Positions 7,944-16,260 of a stretch of 64,000 nucleotides of DNA are shown here, in pieces. The DNA comes from an uncultured Cellulomonas sp. (lineage in GTDB: Bacteria > Actinomycetota > Actinomycetes > Actinomycetales > Cellulomonadaceae): contig NZ_CANLTL010000004.1 in the NCBI RefSeq assembly GCF_947494015.1, positions 124,001 through 188,000 on the forward strand, in the 5' to 3' direction. The translations under genes and the position numbers were made by a program. Numbering within the stretch: position 1 is the stretch's first letter; each line of letters starts with the position of its first letter. Under the pieces are notes generated by a model. That model made no database searches. It saw only the letters and a list, made by a program, of their open reading frames with translations, and was not told where the DNA came from.

Positions 7944-9077
7944 GTGATCCACGCACGAGGACTGGTGCAGACGTTCGACACCCGCCAGGGGCGGGTCAGA
8001 ACCCAGGTCAGGGCGGTCGACGGCGTCGACCTCGACGTGGCCGAGGGCGAGGTGGTCGGGTTCCTCGGGCCGAACGGGGCCGGCAAGACCACCACGCTGC
8101 GGATGCTGACGACGCTGCTGCGGCCCACGGCCGGCAGCGCCACGGTGGCGGGCCACGACGTCGTCGCCGAGCCCGTCCAGGTCCGCCGCGCCATCGGCTA
8201 CGTGTCGCAGGCCGGGGGCGCGTTCAGCGGCGCGCGCGCCGGTGACGAGGTCGTCGACCACGGCATGCTGTACGGGCTGCCGCGCGACGTGGTCGAGCAG
8301 CGCGGCAAGGCCCTGTTCGAGCGGATGGACCTGCCGGGGCTCTGGGCGCGGATGCCGCGCAGCATGTCCGGCGGGCAGAAGCGGCGGCTCGACATCGTGA
8401 TGGGGCTCATCCACGAGCCGCAGCTGGTGTTCCTCGACGAGCCCACCACGGGTCTGGACCCGCAGGCCCGGGCGAACCTGTGGGAGCACATCCGGGACCT
8501 ACGCGACCGGCTCGGCGTGACCGTGTTCCTCACGACGCACTACCTCGACGAGGCCGACGCGCTGTCGGACCGGATCGTCATCATCGACCACGGCCGGATC
8601 GTGGCGTCCGACACCGCCGACGCGCTCAAGGCGCAGGTCGCCGGTGACCTGGTGGACCTCGAGCTCGTCGACCGCGACCGGCTGGCCGACGCCGCCCAGC
8701 GCCTGGCGACCCTGGTCGACGGCCGGTCGGAGGTGGAGGTCGTCGACCACCACGTGCGCGCCCGGGTGCCGCGCGCCGGCCGGTCGGTGCCCGGGCTCAT
8801 CCGCGACCTGGACCGGGTCGGCATCGGGCTGGAGTCCATCGAGGTGCGCCGTCCCACGCTGGACGACGTGTTCCTCAGCCTGACGGGCCGGTCGCTGCGC
8901 GACGCCGACGCCGCTGGTCCGCAGGAGGGCGGGCCGACCACCGCCCTCGACGAGGCCGCCGTCCCGGTCACCCCGGGCACCGCGACAGGGACGCCGACCG
9001 CGGGCCCCCCGCCCGGACCCACCGCGACCGGGTCCACCACGCCCGGACCCACCACGACCCAGGGAGCACTGCGATGA
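7944..9077 (+). CDS. ABC transporter ATP-binding protein, DrrA type
   Basis: A 377-residue ATPase subunit of an ABC-2 exporter. Visible are Walker A GPNGAGKTT, the signature MSGGQKRR, Walker B LVFLDEPTTG and the H-loop in TTHYLDEADAL. The C-terminal region (VRRPTLDDVFLSLTGRS) is typical of the DrrA daunorubicin-resistance branch, and is followed by a Pro/Thr/Gly-rich tail of about 60 residues. The GTG at 7944 is preceded by GGAGGGCGACAG; an in-frame start at 7839 would add residues unlike the family. It overlaps the permease gene by ATGA. The exporter probably moves a lipophilic compound; the substrate is unknown. Confidence 0.92.
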   Translation: MIHARGLVQTFDTRQGRVRTQVRAVDGVDLDVAEGEVVGFLGPNGAGKTTTLRMLTTLLRPTAGSATVAGHDVVAEPVQVRRAIGYVSQAGGAFSGARAGDEVVDHGMLYGLPRDVVEQRGKALFERMDLPGLWARMPRSMSGGQKRRLDIVMGLIHEPQLVFLDEPTTGLDPQARANLWEHIRDLRDRLGVTVFLTTHYLDEADALSDRIVIIDHGRIVASDTADALKAQVAGDLVDLELVDRDRLADAAQRLATLVDGRSEVEVVDHHVRARVPRAGRSVPGLIRDLDRVGIGLESIEVRRPTLDDVFLSLTGRSLRDADAAGPQEGGPTTALDEAAVPVTPGTATGTPTAGPPPGPTATGSTTPGPTTTQGALR

Positions 9078-9829
9078 CGTTCATGCGCGAGTCGTTCATC
9101 GTCTTCCGCCGCCAGCTGCGGATGAACCTGCGCAACCCGGCGTGGGTGATCATCGGGATGCTGCAGCCGGTGCTGTACCTGCTGCTGTTCGGGCCCCTGC
9201 TCGAGCCGCTCATCGACCAGTTCGGCGCGCAGAACGCCTACACGTTCTTCGTCCCCGGGATGCTCGTCCAGCTCGGGGTCTTCGGTGCCTTCTTCGCCGG
9301 GTTCAGCCTGATCGGGGAGTGGCGGGAGGGCGTCATCGAGGCGGAGCGGGTCACGCCGGCGAGTCGCACCGCGCTGCTGGTCGGGCGGCTGTACCGCGAC
9401 CTGCTCCAGCTGCTCGTCCAGGCGGTCATCCTCGTCGCGCTGGGGTTCGCGCTGGGCATGGTGGCGTCCGCCGAGGGCATCCTGCTCGGGGTCCTGCTGA
9501 CCCTGCTGCTCGGCGGGGCGTGCGCCGCGGCCTCGAACGCGCTCGCGCTGAGCACCAAGTCCGAGGACGTCATGGCCCCGGTCATCAACATGGTGATGAT
9601 GCCGGTGCTGCTGCTGTCCGGGATCCTGCTGCCGATGACGATCGGACCGGCGTGGCTGGAGCGAGCCAGCGACTTCATGCCGATCCGGCACGTGGTCGAC
9701 GGCGTGCGGGCGTCGTTCGTCGGCGACCTCGGCGGGTCTGCCGTGCTGTGGGGCGGGGTGTGGGCGCTCGTGCTGTTCGCGCTGGCCATCTGGTGGGGAA
9801 CCGCGACGTTCCGCAAGGAGAACGCCTGA
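9074..9829 (+). CDS. ABC-2 type transporter permease, DrrB type
   Basis: The 251-residue membrane partner of the preceding ATPase, with six hydrophobic segments (for example VIIGMLQPVLYLLLFG, FFVPGMLVQLGVFGAFFAGF and VINMVMMPVLLLSGILLPM). It has the family signature REGVIEAERVTP after the second span and the DFMPIRHVVDGVRASF loop. Together the pair should form a two-gene exporter in the cytoplasmic membrane. The start ATG at 9074 overlaps the stop of the ATPase gene. Confidence 0.92.
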   Translation: MTFMRESFIVFRRQLRMNLRNPAWVIIGMLQPVLYLLLFGPLLEPLIDQFGAQNAYTFFVPGMLVQLGVFGAFFAGFSLIGEWREGVIEAERVTPASRTALLVGRLYRDLLQLLVQAVILVALGFALGMVASAEGILLGVLLTLLLGGACAAASNALALSTKSEDVMAPVINMVMMPVLLLSGILLPMTIGPAWLERASDFMPIRHVVDGVRASFVGDLGGSAVLWGGVWALVLFALAIWWGTATFRKENA

Positions 9830-9852
9830 GCGTCCCGCCGCCCGGGCCTGCA

Positions 9853-9911
9853 CAGCGGCCCGGTCAGCGGCCCGGTCAGCAGTCGGCTCAGCGGACCGCG
9901 CAGGGTCGGCT
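9853..9911. repeat. 12-bp imperfect tandem repeat between convergent genes
   Basis: CAGCGGCCCGGT occurs twice in tandem (9853-9876), followed by degenerate copies CAGCAGTCGGCT, CAGCGGACCGCG and CAGGGTCGGCT. The array lies between the stop of the ABC permease and the stop of the App1-family gene, where a terminator would be expected, but no simple hairpin with a T-tract is seen. Confidence 0.7.
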
Positions 9912-11026
9912 CAGCGGTCGGCGAGCACCGGGGTGAGCCGCGCACCCAGCGTGGCGCCGTCCCCGCCGCGCACGACCGGGACCCCGGTCTGCTCGGTGCG
10001 GCGCTGCGCCTCGCGGGCGTCCGGCAGCGGCTGCGGCACGCCCGCCGCGAGCGTGTGCTCCGTGGGGGTGAGCTCGCGGATCGCGACGGCGCGGACCCGG
10101 TCGGGATGGTGGCGGGCGACCCGGTCGTAGATCTCCGGGTCGTGCTGGCCGTCGTCCCCGACGAGCAGCCAGCGCACGTGGGGCAGCTCCCGCATGAGCC
10201 GCTCGAGCGAGCCGAGCTTGTGCTGGCGGCCGCTGCGGAACCAGCCCGTGTTGGTCGGGCCCCAGTCCGTGAGCAGCAGAGGCCCGGCGGGGTAGCCGTG
10301 CCGGGTCAGGAACCGCCCGAGCGTCGGGGCGACGTTCCAGGCACCGGTCGACAGGTACAGCACCGGCGCGTCCGGGTGGTCGGCGAGCACGTCGCGGTAC
10401 AGGTCCGCCATGCCGGTGACGGGGCGCCGCGCGGTCTCGTCCAGGACGAACGTGTTCCAGGCGGCGATGAGCGGCCGCGGCATGGTCGTCACCATGACGG
10501 TGTCGTCGATGTCGCTGACCAGACCGGTGCGGACGTCGGGGGACACGATGAGCACCCGGGCGCTGACGCTGCCGCTGGGCACGACGAGCTCGATGGTGTG
10601 CCAGCCGGGCTCGAGGTCGGCGTCGACGATCGTGTCGACGTAGCCCCCGCGGTCGGAGGTGACCCGGTGCACGTGGGAGCCGGCGCGCACCTCGACCACG
10701 GCGCCGGGCACCTGCGCGGTGGCCAGGCTCCGCCACCCCCGGACGGTGCGTGTGGGCTCGTCCTGCGGAGCCTCCCCGCTCGGGACGCCGTCCAGCGCGC
10801 GGGCGGGTGACAGCACGGTGCGGGCCAGGACGCGGACCCACCCCGGGCCGCCGTAGCCGACGTAGGGCTCGACCCGGGTGCGCCAGCCGCGCGACCACAG
10901 CCAGCGCGCGATGGTCCGGTTGAACCGGTCCTCGAGGCGGGCGGCCCGGTGCGGCCGGCTGGAGGTGGGCGGGTCGGGGTCCGACGGGCGTGCCGGCGGC
11001 CCGGGCGGAGGCGTCCCGTCGGTCAC
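9911..11026 (-). CDS. App1-family phosphatidate phosphatase-like protein (DUF2183)
   Basis: A 371-residue protein of the App1 family, haloacid-dehalogenase-like lipid phosphatases first known from yeast. The catalytic motif is LVSDIDDTVMVT (DxDxT), followed by LYLSTGAWNVAPTL and the downstream LLVGDDGQHDPEIYDRVARH containing the acidic motif. An N-terminal domain of about 150 residues contains a beta-rich stretch (VVEVRAGSHVHRVTSDRGGY). The GTG start at 11026 overlaps the stop of the cupin gene (GTGA), so the two are probably translationally coupled. No signal peptide is seen. The physiological substrate in bacteria is not known. Confidence 0.85.
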   Translation of the reverse strand: MTDGTPPPGPPARPSDPDPPTSSRPHRAARLEDRFNRTIARWLWSRGWRTRVEPYVGYGGPGWVRVLARTVLSPARALDGVPSGEAPQDEPTRTVRGWRSLATAQVPGAVVEVRAGSHVHRVTSDRGGYVDTIVDADLEPGWHTIELVVPSGSVSARVLIVSPDVRTGLVSDIDDTVMVTTMPRPLIAAWNTFVLDETARRPVTGMADLYRDVLADHPDAPVLYLSTGAWNVAPTLGRFLTRHGYPAGPLLLTDWGPTNTGWFRSGRQHKLGSLERLMRELPHVRWLLVGDDGQHDPEIYDRVARHHPDRVRAVAIRELTPTEHTLAAGVPQPLPDAREAQRRTEQTGVPVVRGGDGATLGARLTPVLADR

Positions 11027-11364
11027 CCCGGGGTCCCGTCCGGGATGCCGGTGACCGTGGTGAGCAGGAAGGCGGCATCCTCCAGGGCGTCCACGCCGTG
11101 CCGCTCGTGGGTGAGCTGGACGAGCTCGCCCTCGCGCACGACGACGTCCCCGCCGTCGTGCGCGGTGACCTTCACGCTGCCGCGCAGCACCTGGAGCGTG
11201 GCGGCCGGTGGGGCGTTGTGCTCGCTGAGCGACTGCCCGTCGGCCAGCGCGATCACGGTCTGGCGCAGCTGGTGGTCGTGCACGATGAGCTCGGCGCTGC
11301 GGCCCTTCCCCGCGGCGAGGGCGGCGGCCAGGTGGGTCTCGGCAAGGGTGGCGAGGTCGGGCAC
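11023..11364 (-). CDS. Cupin-domain protein
   Basis: A 113-residue single-domain cupin. After an N-terminal helix, the beta barrel is visible as ALADGQSLSEHNAPPAATLQ, VLRGSVKVTAHDG, GELVQLTHERHGVDAL. The usual metal-binding histidines are only partly kept, so metal-dependent chemistry is uncertain; many such proteins are small-molecule sensors or have no known role. The GTG start at 11364 has GGAGGA just upstream. It overlaps the App1-family gene and follows a hypothetical gene by 33 bp on the same strand, forming a three-gene unit. Confidence 0.85.
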   Translation of the reverse strand: MPDLATLAETHLAAALAAGKGRSAELIVHDHQLRQTVIALADGQSLSEHNAPPAATLQVLRGSVKVTAHDGGDVVVREGELVQLTHERHGVDALEDAAFLLTTVTGIPDGTPG

Positions 11365-11397
11365 GGGTCCTCCGTCGGCGTCGGGTGTGCTGCCAGG

Positions 11398-11856
11398 CTA
11401 GTCAGCCGGGCGCGCCTCGGCAGGGCGGGCGTCAGCCGGCTCGGTCGGGACGGTCGGGACGGTCCCCAGCAGGGCGAGCAGGTCACCGGCCGCGCCGGCC
11501 AGCCGCCGCCGGGCGCCGTCGTCGACGGCGGTCAGTGCCCACCGCGCGGCGGGCGTGTCGCCGGCGAGCAGGGCGTCCAGCGCCCGCGCGCCGGGGGAGC
11601 GGCCGCCGGTCCGGGTCAGCGGCATGCCCGGGTGCGCGACGGCGAGCAGCGCCTCGTACTTCACCTCGGCGCGGTGCAGGCGCAGGTGCTCGTCGAGCGA
11701 CCAGCCGGGGCCGTTGGTCAGCGTGATGCCGCAGGCGCAGTCGAGCTGGTTGACGTCACCGGGCAGGGTGCGCACGACGCCCACCGTGTGGTGCTCGGCG
11801 CGCACCTGGCCACCGACCCGGCGGATCCCCGCGCTGACCGGTTCGACGCTGTCCAC
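11398..11856 (-). CDS. Hypothetical protein with CxC motif and conserved WSLDEHLRLHRAE stretch
   Basis: A 152-residue protein of unknown function. A Cys-Ala-Cys pair near residue 41 precedes GPGWSLDEHLRLHRAEVKYE, with two histidines that could complete a metal site. The remainder is an alanine-rich helical region ending in a Pro/Ala/Asp tail. The GTG start at 11856 follows GGGGGGCAGAC. It is the first gene of a likely three-gene reverse-strand unit with the cupin and App1-family genes. Confidence 0.65.
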   Translation of the reverse strand: MDSVEPVSAGIRRVGGQVRAEHHTVGVVRTLPGDVNQLDCACGITLTNGPGWSLDEHLRLHRAEVKYEALLAVAHPGMPLTRTGGRSPGARALDALLAGDTPAARWALTAVDDGARRRLAGAAGDLLALLGTVPTVPTEPADARPAEARPAD

Positions 11857-11980
11857 CGTCTGCCCCCCTCACCCTCGCCGGCCCGTGTGCGGCGACCATC
11901 CTGCCGCACCCGGGCGCGGCAGCGGGCCGCCGTCCCGCGCCGCCCGTCTCGGGCCGCCGGGATCGCGCCGCCGCCGGCGA

Positions 11981-12613
11981 CTACGACCCGGGTGGGTAGT
12001 ACGTCCAGTGCCACGACTCGCGCGGGACGTCCTCGCGGAACCCGTACCGGGACGCGTTGTCGCGCATCCAGGCCAGCGCGTTGCCGTCCAGCCGCAGGTC
12101 GAGGCTGCGACCCCAACCGTGGTCGGACGTACCCGGGACCGCGGCCAGACCGCCGTTCTTGTACAGGCCCTTGCGCTCGGCGAGGTCCACCTGCGACTCG
12201 TAGGTCCGGTAGGAGTCGGTGATGCCGATGGTCACGCCGTCGCGCTTGGCCGCCGCGCTGAGCGCCTCGTACTGCCGCGCCGCGGGGGACCACAGCCGGT
12301 GGCCGGTGCCGGCGATCTCGCTGAGCGCCTCGCGCGGGATCGTGCCGTTGCCGTAGGCGGCCAGGTCGGTCGGCACCCCCGTGGCCGTCAAGGTCCCCGA
12401 GCCCGACGTCGCCCCGGCGGACGTGCGACCGACCTCCGTGGCGAGCGCCGTCGCGAAGGTGCTCGCGGTGGACGAGGTGCCACCCGGCCCCGTCGTGGAC
12501 GTGAGCGACCTCGCGGACGACGCCGCGGTGGCAGCGACGGGCGCCGGTCCGAACGCGGCGATGGTGCCGCGGATCTCGGCGATGCGGTTGGTGATCGCGG
12601 CGATGCCGTCCAC
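11981..12613 (-). CDS. M15-family metallopeptidase (VanY-type D,D-carboxypeptidase-like)
   Basis: A 210-residue protein whose second half is an M15/VanY peptidase: SYRTYESQVDLAERKG, the zinc motif SDHGWGRSLDLRL (His and Asp ligands), and the C-terminal ESWHWTYYPPGS with the third ligand histidine. The N-terminal half begins with a helix AITNRIAEIRGTIAAF, followed by a Ser/Thr/Ala-rich linker and TFATALATEV. No signal peptide is visible, so an unusual export route or intracellular use is possible; similar N-termini occur, as far as I recall, in peptidases linked to flagellar gene sets. AGGA five bases upstream supports the GTG at 12613. It is divergent from the aldolase gene. Confidence 0.82.
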   Translation of the reverse strand: MDGIAAITNRIAEIRGTIAAFGPAPVAATAASSARSLTSTTGPGGTSSTASTFATALATEVGRTSAGATSGSGTLTATGVPTDLAAYGNGTIPREALSEIAGTGHRLWSPAARQYEALSAAAKRDGVTIGITDSYRTYESQVDLAERKGLYKNGGLAAVPGTSDHGWGRSLDLRLDGNALAWMRDNASRYGFREDVPRESWHWTYYPPGS

Positions 12614-12715
12614 TGCTGTCCTGTTCGTCCGGGTACCGGTACCCCAGCCCCATCGGCCGGACGGTGCGCCCGTTGAGCGGATCGGGCACGGCCCCCCGTA
12701 CGGGACAATGAGCAC

Positions 12716-13771
12716 GTGACGACGCTCCACGACCCCGAGGTCCGCGGTTTCGCCTCGGACAACTACGCCGGTGTCCACCCCGAGGTCCTCGCCGCCGTCG
12801 CCGCAGCGAACGGCGGCCACCAGACCTCCTACGGCGCGGACGCCTACACGCAGCGCCTGCAGGAGGTCGTGGCACGCGACCTGGGAGCCGACGCCCAGGT
12901 GTACCCCGTCTTCAACGGCACCGGCGCGAACGTGCTGTCGTTGCAGTCCATGCTGCCGCGCTGGGGTGCGGTCGTCTGTGCCGAGTCGGCCCACATCAAC
13001 ACCGACGAGAACGCCGCACCGGAGCGCGTCGGAGCGCTGAAGCTGCTCACCGTGCCCGCCCCGGACGGCAAGCTCACGCCGGAGCTGGTCGACCGTCAGG
13101 CCTGGGGGTTCGGCAACGAGCACCGCGCCCAGCCCGGGGTCGTCTCGCTCACCCAGTCCACCGAGCTCGGCACGGTGTACACCGTCGAGCAGATCCGCGC
13201 GGTCGCCGACCACGCCCACAGCCTCGGCCTGACCGTGCACATGGACGGTTCGCGGCTGTCCAACGCGGCGGCCGCGCTGGACGTGCCGCTGCGGACCCTG
13301 ACCACCGACGCCGGCATCGACGTGCTGTCCCTCGGCGGGACGAAGAACGGCCTGCTCGGTGCGGAGGCCGTCGTCGTGCTGAACCCGGCCGCCTCCTCCG
13401 GCCTGAGCTACCTGCGCAAGATGGACATGCAGCTGTCGTCCAAGATGCGGTTCATCTCCGCCCAGCTGCTCGCCCTGTACGACGGTGACCTGTGGCTGCG
13501 GTCGGCCCGTCACGCCAACGCGATGGCGCGGCGGCTGCACGACGCGGTGCGCGAGATCCCGGGCATCACGCTGACCAACGTGCCGGAGGCGAACGCGGTG
13601 TTCGCGGTCCTGCCGCCCGGTGTCGCCGACCGGCTGCGCCGGCGGTTCCGGTTCTACGACTGGAACCCCGCGACCGGCGAGGTGCGGTGGATGTGCGCCT
13701 TCGACACCACGCAGAGCGATGTCGACGACTTCGCCGCCGCCATCCGGGCGGAGGCCACGCAGGTCGCCTGA
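12716..13771 (+). CDS. Low-specificity threonine aldolase family, PLP-dependent
   Basis: A 351-residue fold-type I PLP enzyme, probably cleaving L-threonine or related beta-hydroxy amino acids to glycine and an aldehyde. Family features are FASDNYAGVHPEVLAAV at the start, the phosphate-binding VFNGTGANVLSL, HMDGSRLSNAAAAL, and the lysine that carries PLP in SLGGTKNGLLGAEAV. The arginine-rich RRFRFYDWNP near the end is also typical. The GTG at 12716 is six bases after GACAAT (12704-12709), a possible -10 element, which suggests a leaderless transcript. Confidence 0.9.
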   Translation: MTTLHDPEVRGFASDNYAGVHPEVLAAVAAANGGHQTSYGADAYTQRLQEVVARDLGADAQVYPVFNGTGANVLSLQSMLPRWGAVVCAESAHINTDENAAPERVGALKLLTVPAPDGKLTPELVDRQAWGFGNEHRAQPGVVSLTQSTELGTVYTVEQIRAVADHAHSLGLTVHMDGSRLSNAAAALDVPLRTLTTDAGIDVLSLGGTKNGLLGAEAVVVLNPAASSGLSYLRKMDMQLSSKMRFISAQLLALYDGDLWLRSARHANAMARRLHDAVREIPGITLTNVPEANAVFAVLPPGVADRLRRRFRFYDWNPATGEVRWMCAFDTTQSDVDDFAAAIRAEATQVA

Positions 13772-13863
13772 CCGGCGGAGCAGGACGACCGCGCCGGCGG
13801 CCGGCGGCGAGCCGGCGGGTCGCGCGGGGGCCGCAGGCGCGTGCGTGCGCGACAATCGTCGCC

Positions 13864-14280
13864 ATGACGTGGGACGTGTATGCCCTGCGGGCGCCGCGGG
13901 GCGCCCGATCGGTCGAGGAGATCCCGGACGGCTACACCGGCCCGGCGATCGGCGACCCGGACGACGTGGTCGAGACCGTCCGCGGTGTGGCGCCGCACCT
14001 GGACACCAGCGACCCCCGCTGGCTGCGGCTCGTCGGCCCCGACCACGACATCGAGATCGCGCTGGGCAAGGGCGTGCGGGTCCACGACGTCACCTTCTAC
14101 ATCCGCGGCGGCGACGGTGCCGTCGCCGTCGTGCTGGACGTCAGCCGGGCGCTGCTGGTGACGCCGTTCGACACCGAGACCGGTGAGGTGCTCACCACCT
14201 CCTCGCAGCCACCTGCCGATGCGCCGCCACCCGAGGACGACGAGGACCGTCCCTGGTGGCGCCGGCTGCTGGGTCGCTGA
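13864..14280 (+). CDS. Hypothetical protein, 138 residues
   Basis: A small protein of no family known to me. The N-terminus MTWDVYALRAPRGARSVEEI leads into an alpha/beta region with GPDHDIEIALGKGVRVHDVT and GAVAVVLDVSRALLVTPFDTE, and the chain ends in a Pro/Asp-rich linker and WWRRLLGR. GACAAT at 13851-13856 sits seven bases before the ATG, so a leaderless start is likely. It is a single gene between the aldolase and the convergent dinB gene. Confidence 0.75.
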   Translation: MTWDVYALRAPRGARSVEEIPDGYTGPAIGDPDDVVETVRGVAPHLDTSDPRWLRLVGPDHDIEIALGKGVRVHDVTFYIRGGDGAVAVVLDVSRALLVTPFDTETGEVLTTSSQPPADAPPPEDDEDRPWWRRLLGR

Positions 14281-14287
14281 CGACGCC

Positions 14288-15544
14288 TCACAGGTCGTGC
14301 TCCGCGAGCTCGCGGAACTCGTCCGGGACGCCCGACCGGGCGCGCAGCACCGCCGCCCCGTAGCCGACGGCGTCGCCGCCGAACCGGCTCCGGATCCGGT
14401 CCATCGACCCGTCGACGGCGCGGCGCGCCGCACCGGTCGCCGACCCCGGACGCCAGGGTTCGTCGGGGCGGAGGTCGAGCTCGAGCTGGATCGCGCGCTG
14501 GTCGGCCAGGTTGGACACGGACACCGCGAGCAGCGTGATCTCCGAGCCCCGGGGAGCGTCGTCCACCGCCGACCACACCAGCCGCTCCGCCACCTCGGTC
14601 AGCGTGAGCGTGGTGGCCACCGGCTGGGCCAGCGTGCGCGAGCGGGTGACCGACTGCATGCCCACGAAGCGCACCCGGACGGTGATGGTGCGCCCGGCCA
14701 GCCCCTTGTCCCGCAGCCGGCGCGAGACGCGGTCGGCCAGGTGCGCCAGGACGGCCCGGACCGACGCCACGTCGGGACGGCGACGACCGAGGGCCGACTG
14801 CGCGCCGACAGACCGCGCGCGCTGGACGGTGTGCACCCGGCGCGGGTCCTCGTCGTGCGCCATCGCGCTCAGCTTGCGCCCGACGGCGTGACCCAGGATC
14901 CGCTCGACGGCCGACGACGGCGTCGCGGCCAGCTCACCGATCGTCCGGATCCCGCGGTCCGCCAGGCGCTGGGCGTTGACCGGGCCGACCCCCCAGACGA
15001 GGCCCACCGGCAGCGGGTCGAGGAAGTCGCGCTCCGATCCCGGCTCGACGACGACCAGCCCGTCCGGCTTGGCGACCTGGGACGCGATCTTGGCCAGGTG
15101 CTTGGTCCGCGCCGCCCCGACCGAGATGGGCAGACCCACCTGGGCCCGGACCCGCTCACGGATCATCGCCCCGATCGCGGCGGGCGGCCCGAACAGGTGC
15201 GTCGCCCCCGACACGTCCAGGAACGCCTCGTCGATCGAGATCCGTTGGACCACCGGCGTCACGTCGGCGAGGACGGCCATGACGTCGTCACCGAGCCGGC
15301 GGTACTCCCCGAAGTGGCCCCCCACGAAGACGAGCTCGGGGCACAGCCGGGCCGCACGCCAGCCGGGCATGCCGCCCTGCACCCCGTACGCCTTCGCCTC
15401 GTACGACGCCGCCAGCACGACGCCACCCGTGGGGCCACCCCCGACGGCGACCGGCCGGCCCCGCAGGGCGGGATCCAGCAGCTGCTCGACCGACGCGTAG
15501 AAGGCGTCCAGGTCGGCGTGCAGAATCGTGGCGCCGCTGTCCAT
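14288..15544 (-). CDS. dinB: DNA polymerase IV (Y-family translesion polymerase)
   Basis: A 418-residue Y-family polymerase that copies past DNA lesions. The catalytic acidic residues are in HADLDAFYASVEQ (near residue 9) and RISIDEAFLDVSG (near 100). The thumb HhH region includes LVWGVGPVNAQRLADRGI, and the little-finger domain follows from about residue 235. The ATG at 15544 lies six bases after TAGCGT (15556-15551 on the reverse strand). A perfect LexA-type palindrome abuts that -10 element, so the gene should be SOS-induced and its mRNA probably leaderless. Confidence 0.95.
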   Translation of the reverse strand: MDSGATILHADLDAFYASVEQLLDPALRGRPVAVGGGPTGGVVLAASYEAKAYGVQGGMPGWRAARLCPELVFVGGHFGEYRRLGDDVMAVLADVTPVVQRISIDEAFLDVSGATHLFGPPAAIGAMIRERVRAQVGLPISVGAARTKHLAKIASQVAKPDGLVVVEPGSERDFLDPLPVGLVWGVGPVNAQRLADRGIRTIGELAATPSSAVERILGHAVGRKLSAMAHDEDPRRVHTVQRARSVGAQSALGRRRPDVASVRAVLAHLADRVSRRLRDKGLAGRTITVRVRFVGMQSVTRSRTLAQPVATTLTLTEVAERLVWSAVDDAPRGSEITLLAVSVSNLADQRAIQLELDLRPDEPWRPGSATGAARRAVDGSMDRIRSRFGGDAVGYGAAVLRARSGVPDEFRELAEHDL

Positions 15545-15550
15545 GGACCC

Positions 15551-15556
15551 ACGCTA
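15551..15556 (-). promoter_or_regulatory. -10 element of dinB (TAGCGT)
   Basis: TAGCGT on the reverse strand, six bases upstream of the dinB ATG. The same hexamer with the same spacing occurs before the PspC and bifunctional-nuclease genes in this window. Confidence 0.6.
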
Positions 15557-15574
15557 CTCGAACACGTGTTCGAG
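15557..15574. promoter_or_regulatory. LexA/SOS operator of dinB
   Basis: CTCGAACACGTGTTCGAG is an 18-bp perfect palindrome containing the actinobacterial LexA core GAAC-N4-GTTC. It lies 13-30 bp upstream of the dinB start, directly against the -10 element, where bound LexA would block RNA polymerase. Confidence 0.88.
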
Positions 15575-15663
15575 TGGGAGGGCCGACACGCGGCGGCGCC
15601 GGACGTCGGTGCACGGCGGCACGGCCCCGGCCCTGGCCCAGCGCCTGCGGACCGCCCCCCGTG

Positions 15664-16134
15664 TCAGCGGGCGGCGGCCCCGCCCAGCGCCTGGCGCACC
15701 CGCTGCGACAGGACCTTGCCGTCGACCCGACCCAGCTCGGAGGCGGCCGCCGTCGCGACCTTCATGACGGTCCCCATGTCCTTCATCGTGCTGGCCCCGG
15801 TGGACTCGATCGCGCCGGCGACGACGGCGTCGAGGTCCCGGTCGCTGACCACCGCGGGCAGGTACGTCTCGAGCAGGTCCGCCTCGGACGTCTCGGTCTG
15901 CGCTCGCTCGCCGGCGCCCGCGCCGGCGTAGATCTGGGCCGTGTCGCGGCGCTTCTTGACCTCCGCAGCCAGCACGGATCGGACCTCGTCGTCGGAGAGC
16001 TCGCGGGCCTCGGTGCCCGCCTTCTCGGCCGCGCGGACGGCGGCGATCGCCTGGCGCAGGGTGTTGGTCCGGAAGGCGTCACGCGCCTTCATGGAGGCGG
16101 TCAGGTCCGTGGTCAGTCGCTCCAGGGTCGTCAT
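15664..16134 (-). CDS. GatB/YqeY domain-containing protein
   Basis: A 156-residue YqeY-family protein, related to the tail domain of the GatB amidotransferase subunit. Typical segments are LTASMKARDAFRTNTLRQAI, AAEVKKRRDTAQIY, LLETYLPAVVSDRDL and the C-terminal MKDMGTVMKVATA with GKVLSQRVRQAL. The family probably binds tRNA or aminoacyl-tRNA-related partners, but its role is not settled. The ATG at 16134 is favoured over an upstream in-frame start because MTTLERL is the usual beginning. An inverted repeat overlaps the start codon. Confidence 0.9.
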   Translation of the reverse strand: MTTLERLTTDLTASMKARDAFRTNTLRQAIAAVRAAEKAGTEARELSDDEVRSVLAAEVKKRRDTAQIYAGAGAGERAQTETSEADLLETYLPAVVSDRDLDAVVAGAIESTGASTMKDMGTVMKVATAAASELGRVDGKVLSQRVRQALGGAAAR

Positions 16135-16151
16135 GGGGCAAGCCTGCCCCA
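16134..16151. repeat. Inverted repeat over the YqeY start codon
   Basis: TGGGGCA and TGCCCCA form 7-bp arms around a 4-bp loop. The left arm includes the first base of the reverse-strand start codon, so in a transcript that begins upstream it could fold over the translation start. Confidence 0.5.
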
Positions 16152-16260
16152 CCGCGGCCCTCGCCCGGTCGCCGACGGGCCCGGACCCGCGGCGCGCAGC
16201 TGACGGCGCGCACCCCGGGCGCCTCGGGTGCGAACCCGCGGAGTCCGCCCGTGGGGACCG

